A stretch of DNA of 64,000 nt from Serratia symbiotica (Periphyllus acericola). GTDB lineage: Bacteria > Pseudomonadota > Gammaproteobacteria > Enterobacterales > Enterobacteriaceae. The position numbers and the translations under genes are program-made. Within the stretch, counting starts at the first letter, position 1. The number at the start of each line of letters is the position of its first letter. Below, one piece after another: positions 49,950 to 59,632 of the stretch. The notes under the pieces are model-generated. The model was given only the letters and a program-made list of their open reading frames with translations, was not told the DNA's origin and made no database searches. Location of the stretch: positions 1,364,001 through 1,428,000 of the forward strand of contig NZ_OZ026452.1 of NCBI RefSeq assembly GCF_964019515.1. Reading direction: 5' to 3'.

Positions 49950-51004
49950 GGCGTTGTTGAATAAATCGAACATTTGGCCGGGACGAGGATCCGATCACTC
50001 TCCTTCTGTCAACATAGCGACATTCCGTGGCCCAGCAAAAGTTCAACATCACCAACTGGAAGGCTTACAACAACGCCCTTATCACTCGGGGTTTACTCAC
50101 TTTCTCGGTGGATGAAACGGCACTTCACGCCTGGTACTGCGAGGCAAAACCTTCTCTGCGTGGTCGCCCACCACATTATTCCGATATGGCAATCACCAGC
50201 GTATTGATGCTGAAACGGATTTTCGGCCTGACACTTCGCGCCCTCCAGGGCTTCGTCGACTCCATTGTCACACTGATTAAAGTGCCGTTGAACTGCCCGG
50301 ACGACACCTGCATCAGTAAGCGGGCGAAGTCCGGCCATGTCCCGTTTAAAACCCCAACGCCGGGTGAAATTGCGCACCTCGTTATCGACTCTAACGGGCT
50401 CAACGTGTTGGGTGAAGGCGAGTGGAAGGTAAAAAAACACGGTCAGGAAAAACGGCGTATCTGGCGAAAACTGCATTTTTCTGTAGATACAGAAACACAT
50501 GAGGTCATCTGTGCTGACCTTTCCTTGAGCAATGTCACCGATACCGAAGCCTTCCTAGGTCTCATCCGTCAGAGGTACCGTAAAATCAAAGTCGCCTCGG
50601 CGGATCGGGCTTAGGATACGCGAGTGTGTGATGATAAGTTAAGGGGCAAGAAGCTCAAGGCGTTAATACCGCCCAGCAGCGGAGCCCGTTATTGGTCGGC
50701 AGACTATGCAGAGCGAAATCAAGCGGTGGTGAACCAGCGCGTTACCGGAGACAACACACGGTGGAAAAGTATCACAGGCTACCACCGACGTTCGATAGCG
50801 GCAACAGCGAGGTACAGAGTAAAACAGCTATTTGTTAGTCACCTGTCGCTGCGAGATTATGATGGGCAAGTTGCAGAGGCGCTGGCCATGATCTGTGCAC
50901 TAAACAAGATGACGCTCGCCGGTATGCCAGAAAGTGTACGCCTTGCCTGAAAGATGCCCATTCAGGGGACTCTTTATTCCAAATCCGATTTATTCAATAA
51001 CGCC
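49950..51004 (+). mobile_element. IS5-family (IS903-type) element, copy C, full length
   Basis: This copy is 1055 bp with ends GGCGTTGTTGAATAAATCG and CGATTTATTCAATAACGCC. It lies between polA and the headless msrC. No target duplication is seen (ATGAAAATG on the left, TTGGTTTTT on the right). It marks the left limit of the segment inserted between polA and dsbA. Confidence 0.94.
50027..50950 (+). pseudogene. IS5-family transposase, copy C, one in-frame TAG
   Basis: The frame covers the full 307 codons from MAQQKFNITNWKAYNNALIT to AGMPESVRLA. It has only one defect, a TAG at 50612-50614 right after ASADRA, where the truncated copy E has TAC (tyrosine). Both catalytic aspartates lie before the stop and the glutamate after it. 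Apart from that stop the gene looks fresh. Confidence 0.93.
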
Positions 51005-51369
51005 TTGGTTTTTACCTGATGGATGGCAATCAGCTAGTGCTCGGCCCGTTTCAAGGCAAAATAGCTTGCGGGCGCATAGCGGTTGGCAAAGGTGTGTGCG
51101 GTACAGCCGTAGCGGAAAACCGCGTGCAACGGGTCGGTGATGTTCATGCGTTCCCCGGCCTTATCGCCTGCGATGCGGCCAGTAATGCGGAAATCGTGCT
51201 GCCGCTGGACGTTAGTGGCCGGGTTATTGGCGTTCTTGATATCGATAGCACAGTTTATCAACGTTTCGATAAAGAGGATGAGCAGGGCCTAAAATCAGTA
51301 GTGGCGGGGCTTTGTGCACAGTTGGAACTGTGTGATAGTGCGAAATACATTACTATGGCCGCAAGTTGA
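51005..51369 (+). pseudogene. msrC: Free methionine-(R)-sulfoxide reductase MsrC, 5' part lost to IS copy C
   Basis: Directly after the IS end the frame reads FYLMDGNQLVLGPFQGKIAC (first residues at the junction), GVCGTAVAENRVQRVGDVH and ACDAASNAEIVLPLDVSGRV. It ends with a stop at 51367-51369. This is the GAF-type reductase MsrC (YebR), with its catalytic cysteines in IACGRI, GVCGTA and IACDAA present. About 45 N-terminal codons and the promoter are gone. It is the normal neighbour of proQ. Confidence 0.9.
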
Positions 51370-51397
51370 TCTAAGGTTAGCGTGGCATTTACCGATT

Positions 51398-51415
51398 GCG
51401 TCATTATAATGACGC
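51398..51415. promoter_or_regulatory. Perfect 18-bp palindrome with a TATAAT core before proQ
   Basis: GCGTCATTATAATGACGC is a perfect dyad 50 bp before the proQ start. It contains TATAAT, which could be the -10 element of proQ. It has no T-run, so it is not a good terminator. Whether a protein binds it is unknown. Confidence 0.45.
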
Positions 51416-51464
51416 CTGTTCATGCCTGCACTGGTTGGCAAACCCGTTGTAATCAGGAAGTTTC

Positions 51465-52151
51465 ATGGAAAATCAACCCAAGTTGAACTCTAGTAAAGAA
51501 GTCATTGCCTTTCTTGCCGAGCGTTTTCCGCTCTGTTTTAGTGCCGAGGGTGAAGCTCGTCCGCTGAAGATTGGTATTTTTCAGGATTTGGTCGAGCGTG
51601 TGAAGGAAGAGAACCTCAGCAAAACGCAACTGCGTGCAGCTTTGCGCATGTATACGTCAAGTTGGCGGTATCTGTATCGTGTCAAGGTTGGCGCGCAACG
51701 CATCGATCTGGACGGCAATGCGTGCGGCGAGTTGGAACAGCAGCATGTCGATCATGCTCGTCAACAACTTGAAGAAGCCAAAGAGCGCGTTCGAGCGCAG
51801 CGTGCCGAACGAAACGCTAAAAAGCGTGATGCTGCCGGTACCGAGCCACACCCTCCGCGCCCAGCCGGTAAAAAGCCTGTTGCGCGCCGTGAAGGTGTAA
51901 CGGCAGCAGAGAACCGAAAGCTGTGCCCACAGCAAGACCGTCAATCTCGAGCAGTATCTAAAGAGGAAAGCCAACCACGCTATGCGCCAGTAACGGATAT
52001 CTCTAAACTGAACATTGGCCAAGAGATCAAAGTAAGGGCAGGTAAGAGCTTTATGGTTGCCACCGTACTTGAAATTGCGAAAGACTGTGTGCGTGTGCAA
52101 CTCTCTTCCGGTCTGGCGATAATTGTGCGCGCAGAACACTTGCAGTTCTGA
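51465..52151 (+). CDS. proQ: RNA chaperone ProQ
   Basis: ProQ is a global RNA-binding protein that stabilises structured sRNAs and mRNA 3' ends. The product has 228 residues (232 in E. coli). It has an N-terminal FinO domain (ending near residue 120, with [20 protein letters not shown]), a basic linker that has diverged, and a C-terminal Tudor-like domain ([30 protein letters not shown]). The gene prc follows 19 bp later on the same strand. It is intact. Confidence 0.95.
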   Translation: MENQPKLNSSKEVIAFLAERFPLCFSAEGEARPLKIGIFQDLVERVKEENLSKTQLRAALRMYTSSWRYLYRVKVGAQRIDLDGNACGELEQQHVDHARQQLEEAKERVRAQRAERNAKKRDAAGTEPHPPRPAGKKPVARREGVTAAENRKLCPQQDRQSRAVSKEESQPRYAPVTDISKLNIGQEIKVRAGKSFMVATVLEIAKDCVRVQLSSGLAIIVRAEHLQF

Positions 52152-52170
52152 TACGGAAGCCAACTAGGGC

Positions 52171-54210
52171 ATGAATAAATTTGTCAGATTAACAGTAGTG
52201 GTGGGGTTGTTGTGGGCGGGGGGCAGTTATGGAGAGGAAACAGCCAATACTCGTATCACTCAACTGCATCAGGAAGCGCAGCACGCTACGGTTAGTCAGC
52301 GTGTTACCTCGCGGTTCATTCGTTCTCATTATCAGCAGTTTACCCTTAATGCAGACTTTTCAGGTAAGATCTTTGATCGCTACCTGAATATGCTGGACTA
52401 CAGTCATAACGCGTTACAGGCTTGCGATGTGGCACAGTTCGCCAACGGAAAAACCCAGGTGGGTGAAGCGCTGAAAAGCGGTAAGTTGGATATTTTTTAT
52501 GATCTGTACAATTTGGCATTGAAACGCCGTTTTGAACGTTACACCTATGCGTTGTCGCTGCTGGAAAAGCCAATGAACTTTACCTGCACCGACACTATCG
52601 ATATTGACCGCAGCAAAGCGCAATGGCCGAAAGACCAGGCTGAGTTAGATCAACTGTGGGATGCGAAAGTCACTTACGACGAGTTAAACCTCAAACTGGC
52701 TGGCAAGACCGACAAACAAATCCGCGACACACTGACCAAACGTTATCAGTTTGCCATCAAGCGCCTGACGCAAAGTAACAGTGAAGACGTATTCCAGTTG
52801 GCGATGAACGCCTTTGCACGTCAAATCGACCCACACACAAACTATCTGTCCCCACGCAATACCGAACAGTTCAATACCGAGATGAGCCTATCGTTGGAAG
52901 GCATTGGCGCAGTGTTGCAGATGGAGGACGATTATACCTTGATTAATTCTATTGTGCCGGGTGGACCGGCAGCGAAGGGCAATGCGATTACCGTGGGTGA
53001 CCGAATTGTGGGCGTCAGCAAGGAAGCCCAAGGCATGGTGGACGTGATTGGCTGGCGTCTGGACGATGTCGTCTCCCTGATCAAAGGGCCAAAAGGCAGC
53101 AAAGTGCGCCTGGAGATCCTTCCTGCCGGCAAAGGGGCCAAAACCCGCATGGTTACTCTGACGCGAGATCGCATCCGTCTGGAAGAACGCGCGGTGAAAA
53201 TGACTATCAAAACCGTTGGCAAAGAGAAAGTGTGGGTGCTCGACATCCCTGGCTTTTACGTGGGGCTGACCGATGATGTGAAAGTCCAATTGCAGAAGAT
53301 GGCTAAGCAGAACGTCAAAAGTGTGATTATCGATCTGCGTACCAATGGCGGCGGTGCGTTAACCGAAGCGGTGTCGATGTCCGGCTTACTTATTCCAAGC
53401 GGTTCAGTGGTGCAGGTGCGTGACAATAATGGGAAAGTACGTGAGGGCGCTGATACTGACGGCGTCACTTACTATAAAGGCCCACTGGTGGTGTTGGTTG
53501 ACCGCTTTAGCGCCTCTGCTTCCGAGATCTTTGCGGCAGCGATGCAGGACTATGGCCGTGCGCTGATCGTCGGCGAGCCGACCTTCGGTAAAGGTACGGT
53601 GCAGCAGTATCGGTCGCTGAACCGTATTTATGATCAGATGCTGCGACCTGAGTGGCCGGAACTAGGATCGGTGCAGTACACTATTCAGAAGTTCTACCGC
53701 ATCAACGGCGGCAGCACTCAGCGTAAAGGGGTGATACCAGATATCCTGATGCCGACTGGCGTCGATCAGGCGGAAACTGGTGAAGCGTTCGAAGATAACG
53801 CCATTCCGTGGGACAGCATCAAAGCAACCAGCTATATCAAAGCGGGCGATATGACGGTATTCGAACCTAAGCTACTGAAAGATCATCAGCAGCGCATCGC
53901 CAAGAACCCTGAGTTTCAATACATTATGCAGGATATTGCACATTACAAGGCGCTGAATGACAAACGCAACATTGTATCACTCAATCTAGCCGTGCGTGAG
54001 AAAGAGAACCACGACGACGATGCGGCCCGCCTGCTGCGCTTCAATGATCGTTTGCTGCGTACTGGTAAGAAACCGCTAAAGTCGCTAGATGATCTGCCGA
54101 AGGATTATCAGCAACCTGATCCGTATCTGGATGAAACCGTCTATATAGCGCTGGATCTGGCGCATCTTGAAAAAGAACAGGTGACTCAACAGTTGGTTGC
54201 TGCCAGGTAA
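52171..54210 (+). CDS. prc: Tail-specific periplasmic protease Prc
   Basis: Prc degrades ssrA-tagged and other periplasmic proteins and regulates murein endopeptidases together with NlpI. The 679-residue protein (682 in E. coli) has a signal peptide (VVVGLLWAGGSYG), a PDZ domain (IVPGGPAAKGNAITVGDRIV) and the Ser-Lys catalytic pair in RFSASASEIFAAAMQDYG and EPTFGKGTVQQY. The C-terminal domain ends LAHLEKEQVTQQLVAAR. It is probably co-transcribed with proQ and is intact. Confidence 0.96.
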   Translation: MNKFVRLTVVVGLLWAGGSYGEETANTRITQLHQEAQHATVSQRVTSRFIRSHYQQFTLNADFSGKIFDRYLNMLDYSHNALQACDVAQFANGKTQVGEALKSGKLDIFYDLYNLALKRRFERYTYALSLLEKPMNFTCTDTIDIDRSKAQWPKDQAELDQLWDAKVTYDELNLKLAGKTDKQIRDTLTKRYQFAIKRLTQSNSEDVFQLAMNAFARQIDPHTNYLSPRNTEQFNTEMSLSLEGIGAVLQMEDDYTLINSIVPGGPAAKGNAITVGDRIVGVSKEAQGMVDVIGWRLDDVVSLIKGPKGSKVRLEILPAGKGAKTRMVTLTRDRIRLEERAVKMTIKTVGKEKVWVLDIPGFYVGLTDDVKVQLQKMAKQNVKSVIIDLRTNGGGALTEAVSMSGLLIPSGSVVQVRDNNGKVREGADTDGVTYYKGPLVVLVDRFSASASEIFAAAMQDYGRALIVGEPTFGKGTVQQYRSLNRIYDQMLRPEWPELGSVQYTIQKFYRINGGSTQRKGVIPDILMPTGVDQAETGEAFEDNAIPWDSIKATSYIKAGDMTVFEPKLLKDHQQRIAKNPEFQYIMQDIAHYKALNDKRNIVSLNLAVREKENHDDDAARLLRFNDRLLRTGKKPLKSLDDLPKDYQQPDPYLDETVYIALDLAHLEKEQVTQQLVAAR

Positions 54211-54251
54211 GGCTACTAATGTATCGATAAAAATGCACTTTCAGGTGTAAT

Positions 54252-54284
54252 GCCAGTCAGTAAAGCTACTGACTGGCCCTTTTC
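54252..54284 (+). terminator. Rho-independent terminator of proQ-prc
   Basis: GCCAGTCAGTaaagctACTGACTGGC followed by CCTTTTCG forms a strong stem 40 bp after the prc stop. The remaining 300 bp to htpX is AT-rich and should hold the htpX promoter. Confidence 0.88.
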
Positions 54285-54457
54285 GCATTGGCTATTATCT
54301 GTGCGGCTTTCTTTCGCCATTCGCCCTATTTGTCGGTAGTTTTATCCCTACCCGTACTTTGCTTACTTTAAGGAGCAGCGCTGCCGATTTCCTATAAAAA
54401 TGCTACTTAAATGTAACAATTGTTTATATTTTTAAGCTCAGATGACATACCACTTAT

Positions 54458-54472
54458 GTAAATTTTCGTATT
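54458..54472 (+). promoter_or_regulatory. Possible CpxR site upstream of htpX
   Basis: GTAAATTTTCGTATT resembles the CpxR direct repeat GTAAA-N5-GTAAA, with two mismatches in the second half. E. coli htpX is induced by the Cpx envelope stress system. The match is weak and is offered only as a candidate. Confidence 0.3.
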
Positions 54473-54579
54473 TCTAGTGAGCTAATAGTGCGCAATTCTT
54501 GAAACTGTGATAAATACCCACACGTTCTAGGGTAGTGTAAGTAGTATCCTGTTAACATTTATGAGGAAATAAATATTTT

Positions 54580-55458
54580 ATGATGCGTATAGCTCTGTTC
54601 CTACTCACCAACCTGGCGGTGATGTTGGTTTTTGGGCTGGTGCTCAGCCTGACAGGAATCCAGTCTAGTAGTGTTCATGGCCTGATGATCATGGCCGGTC
54701 TATTCGGCATTGGCGGCGCTTTTGTATCGTTGCTTATGTCCAAATGGATGGCGCTGCGCTCCGTTGGTGGGGAAGTTATTGAACAGCCGCGCAACGAAAA
54801 TGAGAATTGGCTGCTAGATACGGTGCGCCGTCAGTCGCAGCAGGCGGGTATCGCCGTGCCACAGGTTGCTATCTATCACGCGCCTGACATTAACGCCTTC
54901 GCCACTGGTGCGCGTCGCGATGGCTCGCTGGTTGCCGTTAGCACTGGCTTGATGCAAAGCATGAGCCGCGACGAAGCGGAAGCAGTGATCGCGCACGAAA
55001 TCAGCCATATCGCCAATGGCGATATGGTGACCATGACACTGATCCAAGGCATTGTGAACACCTTCGTTATCTTCCTCTCGCGTCTGATCGCGCAGGTGGC
55101 GGCTGGCTTCCTGAATCACCGTGATGGCGAAGAGGAAAGTAACGGTAACCCGGTGATCTATTTTGCGTTGTCGATGGTGCTTGAGCTGGTGTTTGGCATT
55201 CTGGCTAGCATGATCGCCATGTGGTTCTCACGTCATCGTGAGTTCTATGCTGATGCAGGTTCTGCCAAACTGGTGGGTCGCGAGAAGATGATCGCTGCGT
55301 TACAGCGTTTGAAAACCAGCTATGAGCCGCAAGAAACAGGCAGCTTGATGGCATTTTGCATCAACGGTAAATCCAAGTCGTTCAGCGAGCTGCTCATGTC
55401 ACACCCGCCGCTCGATAAGCGTATTGAAGCACTGCGTTGCGGCCAGTATCTGAAGTAA
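54580..55458 (+). CDS. htpX: Inner-membrane zinc metalloprotease HtpX
   Basis: HtpX takes part in membrane protein quality control alongside FtsH. The 292 residues match the family (293). Two N-terminal membrane segments are followed by the zinc motif HEISH (near residues 139-143) and two more hydrophobic segments. The third ligand region is [17 protein letters not shown] terminator follows its stop. It is the usual gene after prc and is intact. Confidence 0.96.
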   Translation: MMRIALFLLTNLAVMLVFGLVLSLTGIQSSSVHGLMIMAGLFGIGGAFVSLLMSKWMALRSVGGEVIEQPRNENENWLLDTVRRQSQQAGIAVPQVAIYHAPDINAFATGARRDGSLVAVSTGLMQSMSRDEAEAVIAHEISHIANGDMVTMTLIQGIVNTFVIFLSRLIAQVAAGFLNHRDGEEESNGNPVIYFALSMVLELVFGILASMIAMWFSRHREFYADAGSAKLVGREKMIAALQRLKTSYEPQETGSLMAFCINGKSKSFSELLMSHPPLDKRIEALRCGQYLK

Positions 55459-55497
55459 TTGCCTGAACAAAAAAACCAGGGTAGTTCCCTAATGTAA

Positions 55498-55529
55498 TGC
55501 TGGTCACTTAAGGTGACCAGCAGTTCTTT
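55498..55529 (+). terminator. Rho-independent terminator of htpX
   Basis: TGCTGGTCACttaaGGTGACCAGCA followed by GTTCTTTC is a near-perfect stem 40 bp after the htpX stop. Confidence 0.85.
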
Positions 55530-55534
55530 CGTCA

Positions 55535-55864
55535 GGATATTTTTTCGCTTTTGTCTTGACTTCCCGTGGACTTGGATGAAGTAGTATGCACCAAAGCTTT
55601 TTAAGAGTATTTCTAACCGAATGTGTTCCAGGCTGACACCACAGATGTAGGGTATAAGATTAAGTGTCACCAGACTCCTCTTGTAACAAGTAAGCAAATT
55701 CTGATGACGAAAAGAGAACATGAAGGAAGGCACCGTTTGCCAAAAACCAGATAGTACGAGTGATGCCATTAGTGAAACTAACCCTAAGCTCAGGAATGCC
55801 TTTTTTTGTACTAATTATGTCTCCGTCACACCGTGACAATGGCACATGATTGGTTATTCCAGCT
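55535..55864. other. Unassigned 330 bp between the htpX terminator and IS copy D
   Basis: A minus-strand frame reads GITNHVPLSRCDGDIISTKK, RVSFTNGITRTIWFLANGAF and SSEFAYLLQEESGDT up to a stop at 55660, and continues into the IS. I do not recognise it. It may be a gene piece left at a rearrangement point. The usual downstream neighbours of htpX (kdgR, yobH, mgrB and others) are absent. Confidence 0.3.
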
Positions 55865-56803
55865 GGCGTTGTTGAATAAATCGGATTTTGAATAAAGAGT
55901 CCGCTGAATGGACATCTTTCAGGCAAGGCGTACACTTTCTAGCATACCGGCGAGCGTCATCTTGTTTAATGCACAGATTATGGCCAGCGCCTCTGCAACT
56001 TGCCCATCATAATCTCGCAGCGATAGGTGACCACCAAATAGCTGTTTTACTCTGTACCTCGCTGTTGCCGCTATCGAACGTCGGTGGTAGCCTGTGATAC
56101 TTTTCCACCGTGTGTTGTCTCTGGTAACGCGCTGGTTCGCCACCGCTTGAAGGCGACTTTGATTTTACGGTACCTCTGGCGGATGAGACCTGGGAAGGCT
56201 TCGGTATCGGTGACATTGCTCAAGGAAAGGTCAGCACAGATGACCTCATGTGTTTCTGTATCTACGGCCAAATGCAGTTTTCGCCAGATCCGCCGTTTTT
56301 CCTGACCGTGTTTTTTTACCATCCACTCCCCTTCACCCAACACGTTGAGCCCGCTAGAGTCGATAACGAGGTGCGCAATTTCACCCGGCGTTGGGGTTTT
56401 AAACGGGACATGGCCGGACTTCGCCCGCTTACTGATGCAGGTGTCGTCCGGGCAGTTCAACGGCACTTTAATCAGTGTGACAATGGAGTCGACGAAGCCC
56501 TGGAGGGCGCGAAGTGTCAGGCCGAAAATCCGTTTCAGCATCAATACGCTGGTGATTGCCATATCGGAATAATGTGGTGGGCGACCACGCAGAGAAGGTT
56601 TTGCCTCGCAGTACCAGGCGTGAAGTGCCGTTTCATCTCATCCCCCCAGCAAGTGAGTAAACCCCGAGTGGTAAGGGCGTTGTTGTAAGCCTTCCAGTTG
56701 GCGATGTTGAACTTTTGCTGGGCACGGGATGTCGCTATTTTGACAGAAAGAGAGTGATCTGATCCTAATGGCTGCCAAATTTTCGATTTATTCAGCAATG
56801 TGC
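55865..56803 (-). mobile_element. IS5-family element, copy D, internally deleted and mosaic
   Basis: This copy lies in reverse orientation with one clean end (GGCGTTGTTGAATAAATCGG at 55865). The other end is diverged (TTCGATTTATTCAGCAATG near 56803). About 116 bp around 56150 are deleted, including the second catalytic aspartate region (KIKVAFKRWRTS at the junction). The 200 bp nearest its 5' end differ more from the other copies than the rest does, which suggests a recombinant. Confidence 0.88.
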
Positions 56804-56899
56804 ATCGCAGTGCATCGTCTCCAGCTTTAAGCTCTTTCGCGGTTAACACCAAGGCTGCTAGTGGCAAATTTTTATTATGCATCAGGGCAGAGCTGGATG

Positions 56900-57448
56900 T
56901 TACAGCAGTATATTGACACCAATGCCGATCAGCGCCATGCCGCCGAGGATTTCTGCCCGTTTACCTAACAGCGGGCAGATAAAACGGCCTACCATAATGC
57001 CGAGCGTTGCCATAATAATGGTGGCACAGCCGATGGCTATCGCAGTATGGACGATGTTCACTTGCAAGAAGGCCAGGCTTACGCCGACCGCCATGGCATC
57101 TAAACTGGTCGCTATCGCGGTGACCACCAGTAGCCAGAAGCCGTGTCGCTTCACTTTTTCTTCTTCGCTCGGTTTGTTTTTGACGCCTTCAACAATCATG
57201 CACATGCCGAGAATAAACAGCAACGAGAAAGCAACCCAGTGATCCCACTGTATGATGTAGTGACTGGCATACAGGCCAATGCCCCAGCCGATGAGCGGCG
57301 TAATGGTTTCAACCAAGCCAAAGATCAGTCCGACACGGATGGCTTCACGGAAACGGGGGTGATGCAGGCTGGCACCTTTGCCGATCGATGCGGCGAAGGC
57401 ATCCATAGACATGCCAAAAGCGAGAATGAGCATGGCTAAAATATCCAT
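56900..57448 (-). CDS. mntP: Manganese exporter MntP
   Basis: MntP (YebN) exports Mn2+ from the cytoplasm. The 182-residue protein has six membrane segments in two repeats ([20 protein letters not shown] and [20 protein letters not shown], each with the conserved aspartate). It ends GIGVNILL, six residues short of E. coli (188). It is preceded by a manganese riboswitch and followed by IS copy D. Its usual neighbour yobD survives as a tail to the right. It is intact. Confidence 0.94.
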   Translation of the reverse strand: MDILAMLILAFGMSMDAFAASIGKGASLHHPRFREAIRVGLIFGLVETITPLIGWGIGLYASHYIIQWDHWVAFSLLFILGMCMIVEGVKNKPSEEEKVKRHGFWLLVVTAIATSLDAMAVGVSLAFLQVNIVHTAIAIGCATIIMATLGIMVGRFICPLLGKRAEILGGMALIGIGVNILL

Positions 57449-57469
57449 GTTAAATAGCCTCGGCTGGGC

Positions 57470-57635
57470 GGCTCCATGTACACGTAAACCATCCCCAACC
57501 TTACGACGGAATTACGCGTCTATAGTCTCGCCAACCTGGCTGGCTGCCCGCACCACGTTTCTTAAGGTGAAACGAGTATGTTGATACGGGCGTTTCTGGC
57601 TGATTGACCAGAAACCGGCTACTCCCCAATGACGA
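57470..57635 (-). promoter_or_regulatory. yybP-ykoY manganese riboswitch in the mntP leader
   Basis: The minus strand reads TTGGGGAGTAGCCGGTTTCT (5' end near 57632), a hairpin GTTTCTGG...CCAGAAAC, then GTATCAACATACTCGTTTCACC. A second arm follows with AATTCCGTCGTAAGGTTGGGG, ahead of the mntP start. The GGGGAGTA motif and the position match the yybP-ykoY class that controls mntP in E. coli. The limits are approximate. Confidence 0.8.
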
Positions 57636-57639
57636 TGCA

Positions 57640-57853
57640 ACCCTATCACAATATTTCTGCAAACTACAACCTATATTCTTTACGGGTATTACGCGGAGGT
57701 CGGTATGTATTTTAGCTAATCAATGTAAAATAGGAAACATAATGTAGCCTGATGAAAAAATATTGCATTAATTATGGTAAGGCTACTGAAGTAAGGGGGG
57801 TAATTACTCTAACTCAGTATTTAACCGAAAATTATTTTTTTAATTTATTGATT
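57640..57853. other. AT-rich gap, promoter region of mntP
   Basis: No gene is seen in these 214 bp between the mntP riboswitch and the yobD remnant. The stretch is very AT-rich, and the mntP promoter should lie at its left end. Confidence 0.5.
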
Positions 57854-58069
57854 TTAAATAAATAATTGGTAAAATTTTTCCAGTTCATATAATTGTGATA
57901 CTTGAATCAGTAATCGGTATTTTTGCAGTTCGATAACGAGAATACCGTCTTGCGATAAATTCATGGCTTTGATGCTGTTGTAAGCGATAAAGGTATTGGC
58001 GTAGAAAAAAACCTGAGCTTTAAATAATATCATTGGCCAACGAATATAATAAACATAAAAGTTCATTAG
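57854..58069 (-). pseudogene. yobD: UPF0266 membrane protein YobD, C-terminal remnant
   Basis: The minus strand reads [40 protein letters not shown] and [12 protein letters not shown], matching the C-terminal half of YobD. The N-terminal membrane segments are absent because copy E of the IS begins at 58070. yobD is the normal neighbour of mntP. Confidence 0.85.
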
Positions 58070-58750
58070 GGCGTTGTTGAATAAATCGAACATTTGGCCG
58101 GGACGAGGATCAGATCACTCTCCTTCTGTCAACATAGCGATATTCCGTGGCCTAGCAAAAGTTCAACATCACCAACTGGAAGGCTTACAACAACGCCCTT
58201 ACCACTCGGGGTTTACTCACTTGCTGGGGGGATGAAACGGCACTTCACGCCTGGTACTGCGAGGCAAAACCTTCTCTGCGTGGTCGCCCACCACATTATT
58301 CCGATATGGCAATCACCAGCGTATTGATGCTGAAACGGATTTTCGGCCTGACACTTCGCGCCCTCCAGGGCTTCGGCGACTCCATTGTCACACTGATCAA
58401 AGTGCCGTTGAACTGCCCGGACGACACCTGCATCAGTAAGCGGGCGAAGTCCGGCCATGTCCCGTTTAAAACCCCAACGCCGGGTGAAATTGCGCACCTC
58501 GTTATCGACTCTAACGGGCTCAACGTGTTGGGTGAAGGCGAGTGGAAGGTAAAAAAACACGGTCAGGAAAAATGGCGGATCTGGCGAAAACTGCATTTGG
58601 CTGTAGATACAGAAACACATAAGGTCATCTATGCTAATCTTTCCTTGAGCAATGTCACCGATACGGAAGCCTTCCCAGGTCTCATCCGCCAGAGGTACCG
58701 TAAAATCAAAATCGCCTCGGCGGATCGGGCTTACGATACGCGAGTGTGTC
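58070..58750 (+). mobile_element. IS5-family element, copy E, right end lost
   Basis: The left end (GGCGTTGTTGAATAAATCG) and about 600 bp of transposase are present. The sequence leaves the IS at GCGAGTGTGT (about 58750) and continues as dusC. Unlike copies A, B and C it has TAC at 58732-58734 (ASADRAYDT), so it keeps the ancestral tyrosine codon. It lies exactly between the remnants of yobD and dusC. Confidence 0.92.
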
Positions 58751-59593
58751 ATGGAACGATTACGACCTGTGCATCACCGAATTTCTGCGCGTGGTCGATC
58801 AACTGCTGCCAGCCAAGTCGTTTTACCGCCTATGCCCAGAGCTGAATCACGCCAGCCGCACCGCGTCTGGCACCCTCGTGCGTGTTCAACTGCTGGGTCA
58901 ACATCGGCAATGGCTGGCGGAGAATGCTGTGCGTGCGATCTAACTGGGGTCTCACGGTATCGATTTCAACTGCGGTTGCCTATCTAATCTGGTCAACCGC
59001 AGCGGCGGTGGGGCGGTACTGCTGAAAGATCCGGCTTTGTCAAAGCGATGCGTGTCGCCGTGCCAAACCCTCTGCCGGTGACGGTTAAAGTACGTCTGGG
59101 TTGGGATTCTGCCAGCCGTAGCCTTGAGATTGCCGATGCTGTGCAGCAGGCCGGGGCCAAATTAGTGGTGCATGGGCGGCACTAAAGAGGACGGCTACCG
59201 GACAGCGTGTATCAATTGGGCAGCGATTGTCGAGATCCGTCGGCACCTGACGATCCTGGTGATCGCCAACGGTAAAATCTGGAACTATCAGAGCGCGCAG
59301 GATTGCCTACAGATGACCGGCTGCAACGCGGTGATGTTAGGGCGTGGTGCGGTGCCGAACCTGAGCCGGGTGGTGAAATATAACGAACCGCGTATGCCTT
59401 GGTCACAGATGGTGTACCTGTGGCAAAATACGTTCATTTAGAAAAATAGGGTGATACCGGCCGATACCATGTGGCGCCTATCAAACAGTGGCTGGGCTAT
59501 TTGCGCAAGGAATATGACGAGGCAACGGTATTGTTTAGCAACATACGTACTCTGACCCATTCCAAGGATATCGAGCGGGTAATTTGCCGCTGA
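58751..59593 (+). pseudogene. dusC: tRNA-dihydrouridine16 synthase DusC, broken
   Basis: The frame begins at the IS junction with [20 protein letters not shown], so the first 24 or so codons are missing. A TAA stop follows AENAVRAI. Then come GIDFNCGC (with the next residue changed from proline to leucine), frameshifted [32 protein letters not shown] and [33 protein letters not shown] follows, and an end near 59593. Several shifts and stops make it non-functional. Confidence 0.92.
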
Positions 59594-59632
59594 CGAGAAA
59601 TAATCGCCCCGTCAGCGGTGGCTAGGCTAAAT

